Source: CAG-791 sp963650385
GTDB lineage: Bacteria > Bacillota > Clostridia > Lachnospirales > Lachnospiraceae
NCBI GenBank assembly: GCA_963650385.1
Contig: CAVJLL010000009.1
Location: forward strand, 5,465-69,464
Direction: 5' to 3'
Length of the DNA stretch: 64,000 nt
Shown: in pieces, positions 32,676 through 41,545 of the stretch
Position numbering within the stretch: the stretch's first letter is position 1
Layout: each line of letters starts with the position of its first letter
Notes under the pieces: generated by a model
The model's input: the letters and a program-made list of their open reading frames with translations, nothing else
Told to the model about the DNA's origin: nothing
Database searches by the model: none
Made by a program: the position numbers and the translations under genes

Positions 32676-34457
32676 ATGTATTGCTACAAATGCGGCTGCG
32701 AGCTCAACAAGACGGATCATTGTCCGAATTGCGGGGCGGATGTAGCGACCTATAAAAAAATCATATATACGTCCAATGAGCTGTACAACGACGGTCTGCA
32801 GAAGGCGTCGGTGCGGGATCTGTCCGGCGCCATTTTATCCCTGAAGAACAGTCTGTGGTTCAACAAGGACAACCTGGATGCCCGGAACCTCCTGGGACTG
32901 GTCTACTATGAGATCGGCGAGACGGTGGCGGCTCTTTCGGAGTGGGTGATTTCCAAGAACATCAACGACGAGAGGCTCCACCGCAAGAACAATCCGGGAG
33001 CGGATTATCTGGCACAGGTTCAGGCCAGCAAGCAGACGATGGACAATCTGGACGCGTCCATTGCACGCTACAACCATGCACTGGAGTGCTGCTATTCCGG
33101 CAACCTGGATGTGGCGGTTCTGCAGCTGAAGAAGGTGCTGTCGATCAACCCCAAATACCTTCGTGCACGGCAGCTCCTGGCACTTCTGTTCATCGAGAGC
33201 GGCCAGAATAAGAAGGCGGCAAGAGAGCTTCAGCGCTGCCTTGCTCTGGACGGGAGCAACACGACTACGCTGCGCTATCTGCAGGAGGTGAATTCCAGAC
33301 TGGCACCGGAGGGCTCCGGAAATGCGTCTGCAAGCCGCGCCAATGTCCGCACTGTGAAGACAGCCAGCCTTGGAGACACGCCGCAGACAACCGGCAAAAA
33401 AACGGGAACCAGGAACAAGAAGCCGAAGATCGGCAGCGTCATTTCCTATACAGCGGGCAACGAGACCATCATTCAGCCAGTCAACGCCAGAAACCCCGGG
33501 GTGGACGGGTTCGGTCTTCCCTCCTGGATCTACGGAGGAGTGATCGGACTGCTGGTGGGCGCAGCGCTCGTGGCGTTTCTGATCATGCCGACCAGGGTGC
33601 AGTCCATCCGTTCGGATGCGCAGAATCAGATCCGGGAGATCTCATCGGAGTCGGATCAGAAGGATGCACAGCTCACGGATCTGCAGAGTCAGCTGGATAC
33701 GGTGACGGAGGACCTGCAGGCATTGCAGGAGCAGCAGGCGAAGGCTGAGGCCGGCGAGGACAGCACCTCGAAGAGCAATGCGCTGATGAAGAGTGCGGCA
33801 CTCTATATTGAGGATTCGGTCCAGGTGCAGGATGCAGCTGATGCGCTGGCACTGATTGATCCGGAGACGGCTGCGGAGGATATGTCGGATGAGTTCGTGA
33901 AGCTCTACAACGACCTGTATCCACTGCTCCGCGCGCAGATCCTGCAGACCTGCGCAGATTCCGGAATAAAGGCCTATGAGGCGGATACGCCGGATTATGA
34001 GACGGCGGCTGCGGAGCTGGAGAAGGCGAATAAGTTCGAGAATACGGATAATCTGGGACAGACATGGGCACAACGGCAGTACTATCTGGCAGATTCGTAC
34101 TATCAGCTTTACCTCGCAGCAGAGGATAAGACCGCAGCTGCAGAGAATATCACCAAGGCCAGGGCTGTCATTGCAGAGCTGGCGGCAAAATATCCGGATT
34201 CGGATTATACGCAGAAGGCGAATGCGCTGCTGACACAGCTTCCGGATGTGCAGGAAAGTGCGCAGACATCGGACGGTGCTGCACAGACGGATACATCCGA
34301 GAATGCGTCGGCACAGACCGGTCAGACGACAGGAACTGCGCAGACAACCGGAACCGCGCAGGCAGCCGAAACCAGCCAGGGAACAGGGAACAGTCGGGCG
34401 ACAGGAACAGAGACAGGAACCGGCACTGCGGACGCAGCAGACAACAGCAACGGCTGA
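32676..34457 (+). CDS. Zinc-ribbon TPR membrane protein
   Basis: 593 residues. N-terminal zinc ribbon (CYKCG and CPNCG, residues 3-20), TPR-like repeats from about 30 to 205, one membrane helix near residues 287-308 (WIYGGVIGLLVGAALVAFLI), a short coiled coil (SDQKDAQLTDLQSQLDTVTE), more TPR-like helices outside (about 365-520), and a Thr/Gln/Ala/Gly-rich tail of about 70 residues. Topology probably places the ribbon and first TPRs in the cytoplasm. Function unknown; such proteins often act as scaffolds for envelope machinery. Follows the 58-aa gene by two bases. Confidence 0.8.
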   Translation: MYCYKCGCELNKTDHCPNCGADVATYKKIIYTSNELYNDGLQKASVRDLSGAILSLKNSLWFNKDNLDARNLLGLVYYEIGETVAALSEWVISKNINDERLHRKNNPGADYLAQVQASKQTMDNLDASIARYNHALECCYSGNLDVAVLQLKKVLSINPKYLRARQLLALLFIESGQNKKAARELQRCLALDGSNTTTLRYLQEVNSRLAPEGSGNASASRANVRTVKTASLGDTPQTTGKKTGTRNKKPKIGSVISYTAGNETIIQPVNARNPGVDGFGLPSWIYGGVIGLLVGAALVAFLIMPTRVQSIRSDAQNQIREISSESDQKDAQLTDLQSQLDTVTEDLQALQEQQAKAEAGEDSTSKSNALMKSAALYIEDSVQVQDAADALALIDPETAAEDMSDEFVKLYNDLYPLLRAQILQTCADSGIKAYEADTPDYETAAAELEKANKFENTDNLGQTWAQRQYYLADSYYQLYLAAEDKTAAAENITKARAVIAELAAKYPDSDYTQKANALLTQLPDVQESAQTSDGAAQTDTSENASAQTGQTTGTAQTTGTAQAAETSQGTGNSRATGTETGTGTADAADNSNG

Positions 34458-34473
34458 AAGGCCGAAAAGCGGT

Positions 34474-34503
34474 GGGGCGCACCTTTGCCGGTGCGCCCCT
34501 TGC
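34474..34503 (+). terminator. Rho-independent terminator
   Basis: GGGGCGCACC, loop TTTGCC, GGTGCGCCCC, 16 bases after the TPR gene. The T tract is poor (TTGCTGT). Confidence 0.7.
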
Positions 34504-34528
34504 TGTAGGATCCGGGCTGCGCTTTTTG

Positions 34529-34582
34529 ACGAATGGGCTCTGAACAGACAATGCGATGAGGATTGCGGGAGCAGAATGCTCC
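34529..34582 (+). repeat. Copy of repeat family B
   Basis: Shares ACGAATGGGCTCTGAA, AGACAAT and GAGGATTGCGGGAGC in the same order with the copy at 58461, ending in a small stem GGAGC-AGAAT-GCTCC. Located in the gap before the next gene. Confidence 0.6.
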
Positions 34583-34609
34583 CCGGCCGGACGGAGGATG
34601 AGGCTGCGG

Positions 34610-34852
34610 ATGAAACAGCGTGAAATGGAATTTAAAATGGAACGGCCGGGACTTTTGAAGGAAGGGGATGCGGTTACGGTTTCCGAAGGACTTCTCCCCA
34701 GCAATTATTATTATACGATTGATCCTTCCCTTGCTATGAGCGGCAACATTCCGTTTACGCAGCGCCTGCATGCCTCCAAGGGCGTGGTGCAGTCCGTGAT
34801 TGAGAATGAACGCGGCTTCTATGTGACGGTCCTGTTCGAGGAAGAGGAGTGA
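34610..34852 (+). CDS. Small conserved-looking protein (80 aa)
   Basis: Not recognised. A start at ATG 34610 (GGAGG 12 bases upstream) gives MKQREMEFKMERPGLLKEGD; in-frame ATGs exist at 34556 and 34598, so the start is uncertain. The body GLLPSNYYYTIDPSLAMSGN and the acidic end FEEEE suggest a small soluble beta protein. It overlaps the transporter gene that follows by four bases, supporting its translation. Confidence 0.6.
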   Translation: MKQREMEFKMERPGLLKEGDAVTVSEGLLPSNYYYTIDPSLAMSGNIPFTQRLHASKGVVQSVIENERGFYVTVLFEEEE

Positions 34853-35883
34853 GTGTGGGGAATAAACAGGCAGCAGAAGAGATAAAGATGGCTTCCGGCA
34901 CGGAAAATGCTGCACAGACAGCCGGGAGAATGCCGCTGCGCAATGCCGTTTACTGCTTCCTCGGGTCGCTCATCTGGGGAACCGCCTTTGTGGCGCAGCG
35001 GGTCGGCGGGGATGAGATTCCGGCGCTGGCGTTCGTGGGACAGCGCTTCTTAATGGGATGCATTGTGCTGCTGCCGCTGGTAGCAATGCGCAGAAGAGCC
35101 AGAAAACGGCGAAGGCAGCAGGGCGACCTGCACGCGGAGGAGCCGGATCACAGACAGGCCGTGATCGGCGGCATCGTATGCGGAACCGCATTGATGGTGG
35201 CTTCTGTTCTGCAGCAGGCGGCCATTGCGCACGTGGCAGTCGGAAAGGCCGGCTTTTTGACGGCATTGTATATCATTATGGTGCCGCTTCTGTCTCTGAT
35301 CTTTACCAGACGCTCGAGCACGAGAGTGTGGATTGCGGCTCTGATCGCGGCAGCAGGACTGTACTGTCTTTGCAGTAAGGCGGGAGAGAGCTTCAGTATC
35401 GGACCGTGGGAGCTGATGCTCCTTGGCTGTGCGCTGGCCTTTTCGATTCAGATCATGAGCGTGGACCACTTTGCTGTTTGTACCGACGGAGTGGAGCTGG
35501 CATGCATACAGTTCCTGGTGACAGGCCTTCTGGCAACAGCGGCGGCAGCCCTGCACGGTGAGCTGCCGATGCAGAGCGTTTCCGCAGAGGCAGTGCTGTC
35601 ACTGTGCTATGCGGGGATTTTTTCAAGCGGCATTGCCTATACGCTGCAGGTTGTCGGACAAAAAGGCGCAGATCCGGCCATTGCATCGCTGATCATGTCC
35701 CTGGAATCAGTGATCAGTGCCGTTTCCGGGTTCTTCATCCTGCATCAGGCGCTTTCCTCCCGGGAGCTTCTGGGATGTGTACTGATGTCGGGGGCCATTG
35801 TTCTGGTACAGCTCCCCTTGCAGAAGAAAAAGGAACCGCACACGGCAGCCGATGCGCTGCATGAGGAAACGAAGGAACGATGA
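34849..35883 (+). CDS. DMT superfamily transporter (EamA domains)
   Basis: 344 residues, about ten membrane helices in two five-helix EamA repeats. The first helix FLGSLIWGTAFVAQRVGGDE and the motif near the end of the second repeat (ASLIMSLESVISAVSGFFIL) are typical of EamA metabolite exporters. Several in-frame starts (GTG 34849, GTG 34855, ATG 34888) are possible. It overlaps the small gene upstream and the TPR lipoprotein downstream (ATGA). Substrate unknown. Confidence 0.88.
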   Translation: MSVGNKQAAEEIKMASGTENAAQTAGRMPLRNAVYCFLGSLIWGTAFVAQRVGGDEIPALAFVGQRFLMGCIVLLPLVAMRRRARKRRRQQGDLHAEEPDHRQAVIGGIVCGTALMVASVLQQAAIAHVAVGKAGFLTALYIIMVPLLSLIFTRRSSTRVWIAALIAAAGLYCLCSKAGESFSIGPWELMLLGCALAFSIQIMSVDHFAVCTDGVELACIQFLVTGLLATAAAALHGELPMQSVSAEAVLSLCYAGIFSSGIAYTLQVVGQKGADPAIASLIMSLESVISAVSGFFILHQALSSRELLGCVLMSGAIVLVQLPLQKKKEPHTAADALHEETKER

Positions 35884-36974
35884 GATACCGGAAAAAACGG
35901 ATGAAGGGCAGCGGAAAACGGCGCAGGAGGGTTTTCTGGAACGTGGCAGCGGTTGGCTGTGCTCTGGCGCTGCAGGGGTGCAGTGCTGCGCCCGGCGTGA
36001 CAAAGACGCAGGAGACCGGCAGCAGCGAATCGCTCCTTTCGGCGGGCAGCTATCAGGAGGCTGCAGACCTTCTGCAGGCTGAAATTGACGGCGGCGAGGA
36101 TACGGAAGAGAATTACCGCCAGCTGGGCATTGCCTACATGGGACTGGGAAATTACGAAAAGGCAGTGAAGGCGCTGGAAAGCGCCATTCAGGAATCCGGT
36201 ATTGTTCCCACCGAAACGGAATATGATATCAACTACTACCTAGGCTCCTGCTACGATAAGCTCGGCAATTATGACGAAGCATTGAAAATCTATGATGCCA
36301 TCGTGACCATGAAGCCGCGGGACGCAGATGCACTGCAGATGCGGGGCGGCGTTCTGATGCAGATGGGCGATACGGAAGGGATGCAGAGAGATTTCTCAAA
36401 GGCACTGTCCCTGGAACCGGCCAACTATGACCGGCTTCTTACGATCTATCTGGCGATGTCGGAGAATGGCTATGAAGAGGAGGGCAGGCAGTACCTGCAG
36501 GACGCGCTGAGCGAGGGAACGGAGAGTATGTCCCAATACGACCGGGGGCGCATCGCCTACTATGCCGGAGACTATGAGACCGCCCGCACCAGTCTGGAGC
36601 AGCTGCCGACCAATTCGGATGAGAAAACCGTTCTGATGCTGGGACGCACCTATGAAGCGCTGGGGGATTACAATTACGCGGCCAACGTCTACAAAACCTG
36701 GATTGCCTCGGATACGAGTTCAGCAGAGATCTACAACCAGCTGGGCCTGTGCTGCATGAAGACCGGGGATTACAGCGCGGCGCTGGAGGCGTTTCAAAGC
36801 GGCAAGGGACTGGGAGCAAGTGAGGCACTGCAGAGCCTTTCCTTTAATGAGATTGTGGCGTATGAGCGGCTCGGGAAATTTGACGAGGCCAGAACCCTGA
36901 TGGATTCCTACCGCAGTGCATACCCGGGCGATGAGAAGGCGGCCAGGGAGGAAATCTTCCTGAAGACGAGGTAG
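35880..36974 (+). CDS. TPR-repeat lipoprotein
   Basis: 364 residues. A basic N-terminus (RYRKKRMKGSGKRRRRVF) leads to a hydrophobic stretch ending in the lipobox LQGC with Cys at about residue 33. The rest is a run of TPR units (YRQLGIAYMGLGNYEKAVKAL and similar, about 70-360). So it is probably a surface lipoprotein scaffold. It overlaps the DMT transporter by four bases. Function unknown. Confidence 0.85.
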   Translation: MRYRKKRMKGSGKRRRRVFWNVAAVGCALALQGCSAAPGVTKTQETGSSESLLSAGSYQEAADLLQAEIDGGEDTEENYRQLGIAYMGLGNYEKAVKALESAIQESGIVPTETEYDINYYLGSCYDKLGNYDEALKIYDAIVTMKPRDADALQMRGGVLMQMGDTEGMQRDFSKALSLEPANYDRLLTIYLAMSENGYEEEGRQYLQDALSEGTESMSQYDRGRIAYYAGDYETARTSLEQLPTNSDEKTVLMLGRTYEALGDYNYAANVYKTWIASDTSSAEIYNQLGLCCMKTGDYSAALEAFQSGKGLGASEALQSLSFNEIVAYERLGKFDEARTLMDSYRSAYPGDEKAAREEIFLKTR

Positions 36975-36989
36975 GATGAAACGCTTTTC

Positions 36990-37019
36990 TTGCACTGGAA
37001 AAGCGGCATGAAGTATACT
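36990..37019 (+). promoter_or_regulatory. Candidate promoter of pyrF
   Basis: TTGCAC and TATACT with an 18-base spacer, about 85 bases before the pyrF start. The -35 lies in the loop side of a CTTTTC/GAAAAG stem. A GCCGCGG/CCGCGGC hairpin (37051-37069) follows in the leader. Confidence 0.55.
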
Positions 37020-37069
37020 GCATGCAGAAATGCATCATCATAAGGGATGAGCCGCGGACGGGCCGCGGC

Positions 37070-37100
37070 ACAGAAGGGACAGAAAGGACAGAAGGGACAG
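37070..37100 (+). repeat. Tandem 9-base repeat at the pyrF ribosome-binding site
   Basis: Three copies of ACAGAAGGG (the middle one ACAGAAAGG) plus a partial fourth ACAG, running straight into the start codon at 37103. Each unit contains AAGGG or AAAGG, so the ribosome site is iterated. Slippage here could change spacing to the start codon. Confidence 0.75.
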
Positions 37101-37102
37101 CA

Positions 37103-38041
37103 ATGATCAGTCAATTGATACAGAAGATTCAGGAAAAGAATGCACCGGTTGTGGTAGGATTGGATCCGCAGATGAGCTTTCTGCCTGAAATTTTGATCCG
37201 TGACGCACAGCGCCATGTGGATGAGGGCATGTACGACGAGGATCTCGGAATAGCGGCAGAAGCAATCTGGCACTTCAACAAGGAGATCGTGGATGCTGTG
37301 GCGGATCTGGTCCCTGCTGTGAAGCCGCAGATTGCCATGTATGAGCAGTTCGGTATCCCGGGACTGATGACCTACTGGAGAACCGTCCGCTACTGCCAGG
37401 AGAAGGGCCTCATTGTCATCGGCGATGTGAAGCGCGGCGATATCGGATCCACCTCCGAAGCCTATGCACGTGCACATCTGGGCCGTGTTGAGATCGGACG
37501 GCACCGCGTAAAGGTATTCAGCGAGGATTTTGCGACTGTAAACCCTTACCTTGGGACCGACGGCATCAAGCCATTTATCGATGTATGCAATCAGGAGGAC
37601 AAAGGTATATTCGTCCTGGTCAAAACCTCCAATCCCTCCAGCGGAGAGTTTCAGGATATTAAGACACAGGACGGACGTCTGATGTATGAAGTGGTCGGCG
37701 AGAAGGTCCGCGAGTGGGGCGAATCCTCCATGGACGGCCGGTACAGCAATGTGGGCGCGGTAGTGGGCGCCACCTATCCGGAGCAGGCAAAGGTTCTGCG
37801 CGGGCTGATGCCGCACACATTTATCCTGGCACCCGGGTACGGCGCACAGGGCGCAACGGCCAAGGACCTGTCGGGATTTTTCGATGAGAACGGCGTGGGT
37901 GCCATTGTCAACTCCTCCCGCGGCATCATTGCGGCCTACAAAAAGGATAAGTATGCAAAATACGGCGAGGAACGCTTCGCGGATGCAGCGCGTGCTGCGA
38001 CGGTTGATATGATTGAAGATCTTCGGTCGGTGCTGGCATAA
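37103..38041 (+). CDS. pyrF: Orotidine 5'-phosphate decarboxylase (type 2)
   Basis: Final step of UMP synthesis. 312 residues, the longer PyrF class. APVVVGLDPQMSFLP near the start, the catalytic array in VIGDVKRGDIGSTSEAYA (DxKxxDI signature, about residues 109-125), and APGYGAQGATAKDL at the phosphate site. ATG 37103 lies directly behind the tandem 9-base repeat; translation from upstream codons would give a Thr/Glu/Gly repeat and is rejected. pyrE follows after 50 bases. Confidence 0.94.
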   Translation: MISQLIQKIQEKNAPVVVGLDPQMSFLPEILIRDAQRHVDEGMYDEDLGIAAEAIWHFNKEIVDAVADLVPAVKPQIAMYEQFGIPGLMTYWRTVRYCQEKGLIVIGDVKRGDIGSTSEAYARAHLGRVEIGRHRVKVFSEDFATVNPYLGTDGIKPFIDVCNQEDKGIFVLVKTSNPSSGEFQDIKTQDGRLMYEVVGEKVREWGESSMDGRYSNVGAVVGATYPEQAKVLRGLMPHTFILAPGYGAQGATAKDLSGFFDENGVGAIVNSSRGIIAAYKKDKYAKYGEERFADAARAATVDMIEDLRSVLA

Positions 38042-38042
38042 G

Positions 38043-38064
38043 AGTTACCGTTCATTCGCTGGCG
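38043..38064 (+). repeat. Half copy of intergenic repeat family A
   Basis: GTTACCGTTCATTCGCTGGC, one base after the pyrF stop. It matches the terminal 20 bases of the copy at 63926 with two changes. Confidence 0.5.
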
Positions 38065-38091
38065 GTATAGTGTCTTGAAAGGAATCGATGC

Positions 38092-38772
38092 ATGGAACAG
38101 TACAAACAGGAATTCATTGATTTTATGCTGGACTCCAAAGTCCTGAAGTTCGGCGATTTCACGCTCAAGAGCGGGCGCAAGTCTCCGTTCTTCATGAATG
38201 CGGGAGCCTATCAGAACGGAACGCAGCTTTCCCGGCTGGGTGAGTATTATGCGCGCGCCATTCATGATACCTATGGTCTGGATTTTGACGTTCTTTTCGG
38301 GCCTGCCTACAAGGGCATTCCGCTGGCTGTTGCGACGGTTATGGCAATCAGCCGTCTCTACGGCAAGGATATCCGGTACTGCGCAAACCGCAAGGAGGTC
38401 AAGGATCACGGAGATACCGGCATCCTTCTGGGCAGCAAGCTCTCGGACGGCGACCGCGTGGTCATCATTGAGGATGTGACGACCTCTGGGGCATCCATGG
38501 CAGAGACAGTACCGATTCTGCGCGCACAGGCCAAGGTGGAGATTCTGGGACTGATGGTATCTCTGAACCGCATGGAGGTCGGCCTGGAGGGCAAGGTATC
38601 GGCACTGGATGAGATCCGGGACAAATACGGCTTCCCGGCCGGTGCCATCGTAACCATGGAGGATGTCATCTCTTATCTCGGAAGCCCGAGGGCAGGGGAG
38701 ACGAAGGCCTTCCTTACGGACGACCTGAAGGCCGCCCTCACCGATTATTATGCACAGTACGGAGTACACTAA
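38092..38772 (+). CDS. pyrE: Orotate phosphoribosyltransferase
   Basis: Makes OMP from orotate and PRPP. 226 residues. FTLKSGRKSPFFMNAG near residue 20, the FGPAYKGIPLA loop and the PRPP signature VVIIEDVTTSGASMAET (about residues 123-139). AAAGGA precedes the ATG. It directly follows pyrF and gives the substrate of PyrF. Confidence 0.95.
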   Translation: MEQYKQEFIDFMLDSKVLKFGDFTLKSGRKSPFFMNAGAYQNGTQLSRLGEYYARAIHDTYGLDFDVLFGPAYKGIPLAVATVMAISRLYGKDIRYCANRKEVKDHGDTGILLGSKLSDGDRVVIIEDVTTSGASMAETVPILRAQAKVEILGLMVSLNRMEVGLEGKVSALDEIRDKYGFPAGAIVTMEDVISYLGSPRAGETKAFLTDDLKAALTDYYAQYGVH

Positions 38773-39087
38773 GTGAGACGACTGCACGGGCATCTTTTCA
38801 ACAGCCGTGAGCAATCCGTCAAGGCGCTGCTGTCGGTGCTGCTGGGCAGTATTTCTCTGCTGTCCTGCGCCGCAATGATCTATCTGGCATATAAAAATGG
38901 CGGCCGGGCGCAGCTGCGCTATGGCGGCGTGGTTTTTATATGTCTTTTTTTTGCGCTGATCGGAATTATTCTGGGAATTCTATCCCGAAGAGAGCCGGAG
39001 AAGATGTATCTCACGTCTTACATCGGAATTGCGCTGAACGGGGCGGTTTTGCTGCTGGGGTTTGTTTTGATGTATCTGGGGTTATAG
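38773..39087 (+). CDS. Small three-helix membrane protein
   Basis: 104 residues from GTG 38773, right after the pyrE stop, with GGAG eight bases upstream. Three hydrophobic helices: about 20-40, 50-68 and 82-103, with SRREPEK between the second and third. Similar three-helix proteins occur next to pyr/pur genes in Lachnospiraceae, but I do not know a function. Probably co-transcribed with pyrE. Confidence 0.75.
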   Translation: MRRLHGHLFNSREQSVKALLSVLLGSISLLSCAAMIYLAYKNGGRAQLRYGGVVFICLFFALIGIILGILSRREPEKMYLTSYIGIALNGAVLLLGFVLMYLGL

Positions 39088-39110
39088 TGACTATAGTTGC
39101 GTATCCGGCA

Positions 39111-39157
39111 GTTATTCAGAGCCAGGCGATTTTGCAAATGGGTTCTGAATATTTGCC
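39111..39157 (+). repeat. Copy of hairpin repeat family B
   Basis: ATTCAGA (39114-39120) and TCTGAAT (39144-39150) form the stem; the loop has GGCGATTTTGCAAATGGG. The copy at 53941 has nearly the same loop (GCGATTTTGCGAACGGG) but a different, still complementary stem. It lies in the leader of purE. Confidence 0.6.
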
Positions 39158-39184
39158 ACATCTGGAAGAAAGGCAGGGACAGCA

Positions 39185-39694
39185 ATGGCTACAGTAGGAA
39201 TTGTCATGGGTTCGGATTCGGACATGAGCGTTATGAGCAAGGCGGCAGAGGTGCTGGATCAGTTCGGCATCAGCTATGAGATGCATATCATTTCGGCACA
39301 CAGAGAGCCGGATGTATTCTTTGACTGGGCAAAGGGCGCAGAGGCGCGCGGTGTCAAGGTCATCATTGCCGGTGCCGGCATGGCAGCGCATCTGCCCGGC
39401 ATGTGTGCCGCACTGTTCCCGATGCCGGTCATCGGCATTCCGATGCACACCACCTCGCTCGGAGGAAGAGATTCCCTCTACAGCATTGTCCAGATGCCGA
39501 GTGGAATTCCGGTTGCTACCGTTGCAATCGGCGGCGGCAAGAACGCGGGAATTCTCGCAGCCAAGATCCTTGCCGTGTCGGATCCGGAGCTCCTTTCGAA
39601 GCTGAAGGACTTTACTGCTTCCATGGAGGAGGAGGTCAAAGCCAAGGATGCGCGGCTCCAGGAAACCGGCTATAAGGACTATGCTGCCAAGTAA
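39185..39694 (+). CDS. purE: N5-carboxyaminoimidazole ribonucleotide mutase
   Basis: Purine synthesis, class I PurE. VGIVMGSDSDMSVM near the start, ISAHREPDV with the conserved SAHR, and the GAGMAAHLPG loop. 169 residues, normal. No purK is seen in the window, so either N5-CAIR formation is encoded elsewhere or the enzyme works as class II on CO2; the sequence motif SAHREP fits class I. First gene of a pur run with purM, purN and purD. Confidence 0.94.
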   Translation: MATVGIVMGSDSDMSVMSKAAEVLDQFGISYEMHIISAHREPDVFFDWAKGAEARGVKVIIAGAGMAAHLPGMCAALFPMPVIGIPMHTTSLGGRDSLYSIVQMPSGIPVATVAIGGGKNAGILAAKILAVSDPELLSKLKDFTASMEEEVKAKDARLQETGYKDYAAK

Positions 39695-39811
39695 AGAAAG
39701 CGGCAGCCACGGTACCGGGCAGGTGCAAAAGACCTTTTGAGCCCGATGTCATACCCTAAAGAACAACAGGAATGCAGCAGTAACGAAGAACAGATGAAAA
39801 GGAGAATTCCC

Positions 39812-40897
39812 ATGGCACTTGATTATAAAACCGCCGGTGTTGATGTAGAGGCCGGCTATCAGTCTGTAGAGCTGATGAAGCAGTATGTGAAGAAGACCAT
39901 GCGCCCGGAGGTCCTCGGCGGACTCGGCGGCTTTTCCGGAGCCTTTGACCTTTCCGCGATCAGCGGCATGAAGCACCCGGTGCTGCTCTCCGGAACCGAC
40001 GGCGTCGGGACCAAGCAGAAGCTGGCCTTCCTCATGGACCGGCATGATACGGTGGGCATTGACTGCGTTGCCATGTGCGTCAACGATGTTGCCTGTGCCG
40101 GCGGCGATCCGCTGTTTTTCCTGGATTACATTGCCTGCGGCAGGAACATTCCGGAGAAGATCGCGACCATCGTAAAGGGAGTTGCTGAGGGCTGCGTGCA
40201 GGCAGACAGCGCACTCTTAGGCGGTGAGACAGCAGAGCATCCCGGACTGATGCCGGATGAGGAGTATGATCTTGCCGGCTTCTCCGTCGGTGTTGTGGAG
40301 CGGGACGAGATGATCACCGGGCAGAGCATTGCTCCGGGAGATATGCTCATCGGAATTGCCTCAAGCGGCGTGCATTCCAACGGCTTTTCGCTGGTTCGCA
40401 GAATCTTCGAGATCGATCGGAAAGAGGTCCTGGAGAAGCGCTATGACGAGCTGGACGGCCAGAGCCTCGGCGATGTGCTCCTGACACCCACCAGAATCTA
40501 TGTGCATGCCCTGAAGGCAATCCGCGAGGCCGGTGTCCGCGTGAAGGGCTGCAGCCATATTACAGGCGGCGGCTTCTATGAGAACATTCCCCGTATGCTC
40601 CCGGATGGGTGCGTTGCGCAGGTCCATAAGGACAGCTATCCGGTGCCGGCAATTTTCCGCCTGATGCAGAAGACGGGAGACATCGACGAGCATGTGATGT
40701 ACAACACCTTCAATATGGGACTCGGTCTGGTGCTGGCAATTGACCCTGCCGATAAGGATAAAGTGCTGGCAGCTGTGGAGACGACGGGAGATCACGGCTA
40801 CGTTGTGGGAACCGTTCTGGCAGCAGAGGATGCAGCGTGCATCGAGGCCGGCGGCAACACAAAGAGCGAGAGCAGAAAGGGCGTTGAATTATGCTGA
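39812..40897 (+). CDS. purM: Phosphoribosylformylglycinamidine cyclo-ligase
   Basis: AIR synthetase. YKTAGVDVEAGYQ at the N-terminus, GTDGVGTKQKLAF (about residues 64-76), DCVAMCVNDVACAGGDPLFFLDY and the GETAEHPGLM loop are the standard motifs. 361 residues. ATG 39812 has AAGGAG just upstream; the open frame extends 25 codons without conservation. It overlaps purN by seven bases. Confidence 0.95.
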   Translation: MALDYKTAGVDVEAGYQSVELMKQYVKKTMRPEVLGGLGGFSGAFDLSAISGMKHPVLLSGTDGVGTKQKLAFLMDRHDTVGIDCVAMCVNDVACAGGDPLFFLDYIACGRNIPEKIATIVKGVAEGCVQADSALLGGETAEHPGLMPDEEYDLAGFSVGVVERDEMITGQSIAPGDMLIGIASSGVHSNGFSLVRRIFEIDRKEVLEKRYDELDGQSLGDVLLTPTRIYVHALKAIREAGVRVKGCSHITGGGFYENIPRMLPDGCVAQVHKDSYPVPAIFRLMQKTGDIDEHVMYNTFNMGLGLVLAIDPADKDKVLAAVETTGDHGYVVGTVLAAEDAACIEAGGNTKSESRKGVELC

Positions 40898-41517
40898 AGA
40901 TCGCAGTGCTTGTCTCCGGCGGCGGGACCAATCTGCAGGCAATCATCGACCGCATTGCGGACGGGACGGTGCAGAACGCACAGATTGTCCGCGTGATTTC
41001 GAACAACCCGGGCGTGTATGCACTGGAACGGGCAGAAAAGGCCGGGATTCCGGCGCAGGTGCTCTCGCCGAAGTCCTATGCGTCGCGGGAGGATTTTCAT
41101 GACGCACTCCTTGCGGCGCTTCAGGAGTCCGGAGCTGACCTTGTCGTTCTGGCGGGATTCCTGGTTGCTATTCCGCTGCAGGTGGTCCGTGCCTATGCAG
41201 GGAGGATCATCAACATCCATCCGGCGTTGATCCCGTCGTTTTGCGGAAAGGGATATTACGGCCTGCACGTGCATGAGAGCGTTCTTGCGCGCGGCGTGAA
41301 GGTGACGGGCGCAACGGTGCATTTTGTCGATGAAGACCTTGATCACGGGCAGATCATTCTGCAGAAGGCGGTTGAGATTCCGGAAGGAATCACGGCGCAG
41401 GAGCTCCAGAAGAAGGTCATGGAGGAGGCGGAATGGGTCATCCTTCCGAAGGCCATTGACCTGATTGCACGGGGCAAGGTGCAGATTGAAGGCGGCGTGA
41501 CACACATTCTGCCCTGA
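40891..41517 (+). CDS. purN: Phosphoribosylglycinamide formyltransferase
   Basis: Folate-dependent GAR transformylase, 208 residues. VLVSGGGTNLQAIID at the N-terminus, the catalytic NIHPALIPSF and the HFVDEDLDHGQIILQ segment with the conserved Asp. Overlaps purM, and purD follows after 28 bases. Confidence 0.95.
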   Translation: MLKIAVLVSGGGTNLQAIIDRIADGTVQNAQIVRVISNNPGVYALERAEKAGIPAQVLSPKSYASREDFHDALLAALQESGADLVVLAGFLVAIPLQVVRAYAGRIINIHPALIPSFCGKGYYGLHVHESVLARGVKVTGATVHFVDEDLDHGQIILQKAVEIPEGITAQELQKKVMEEAEWVILPKAIDLIARGKVQIEGGVTHILP

Positions 41518-41545
41518 GCAGGAAGGCAGAGAACAGGAGTACAAC

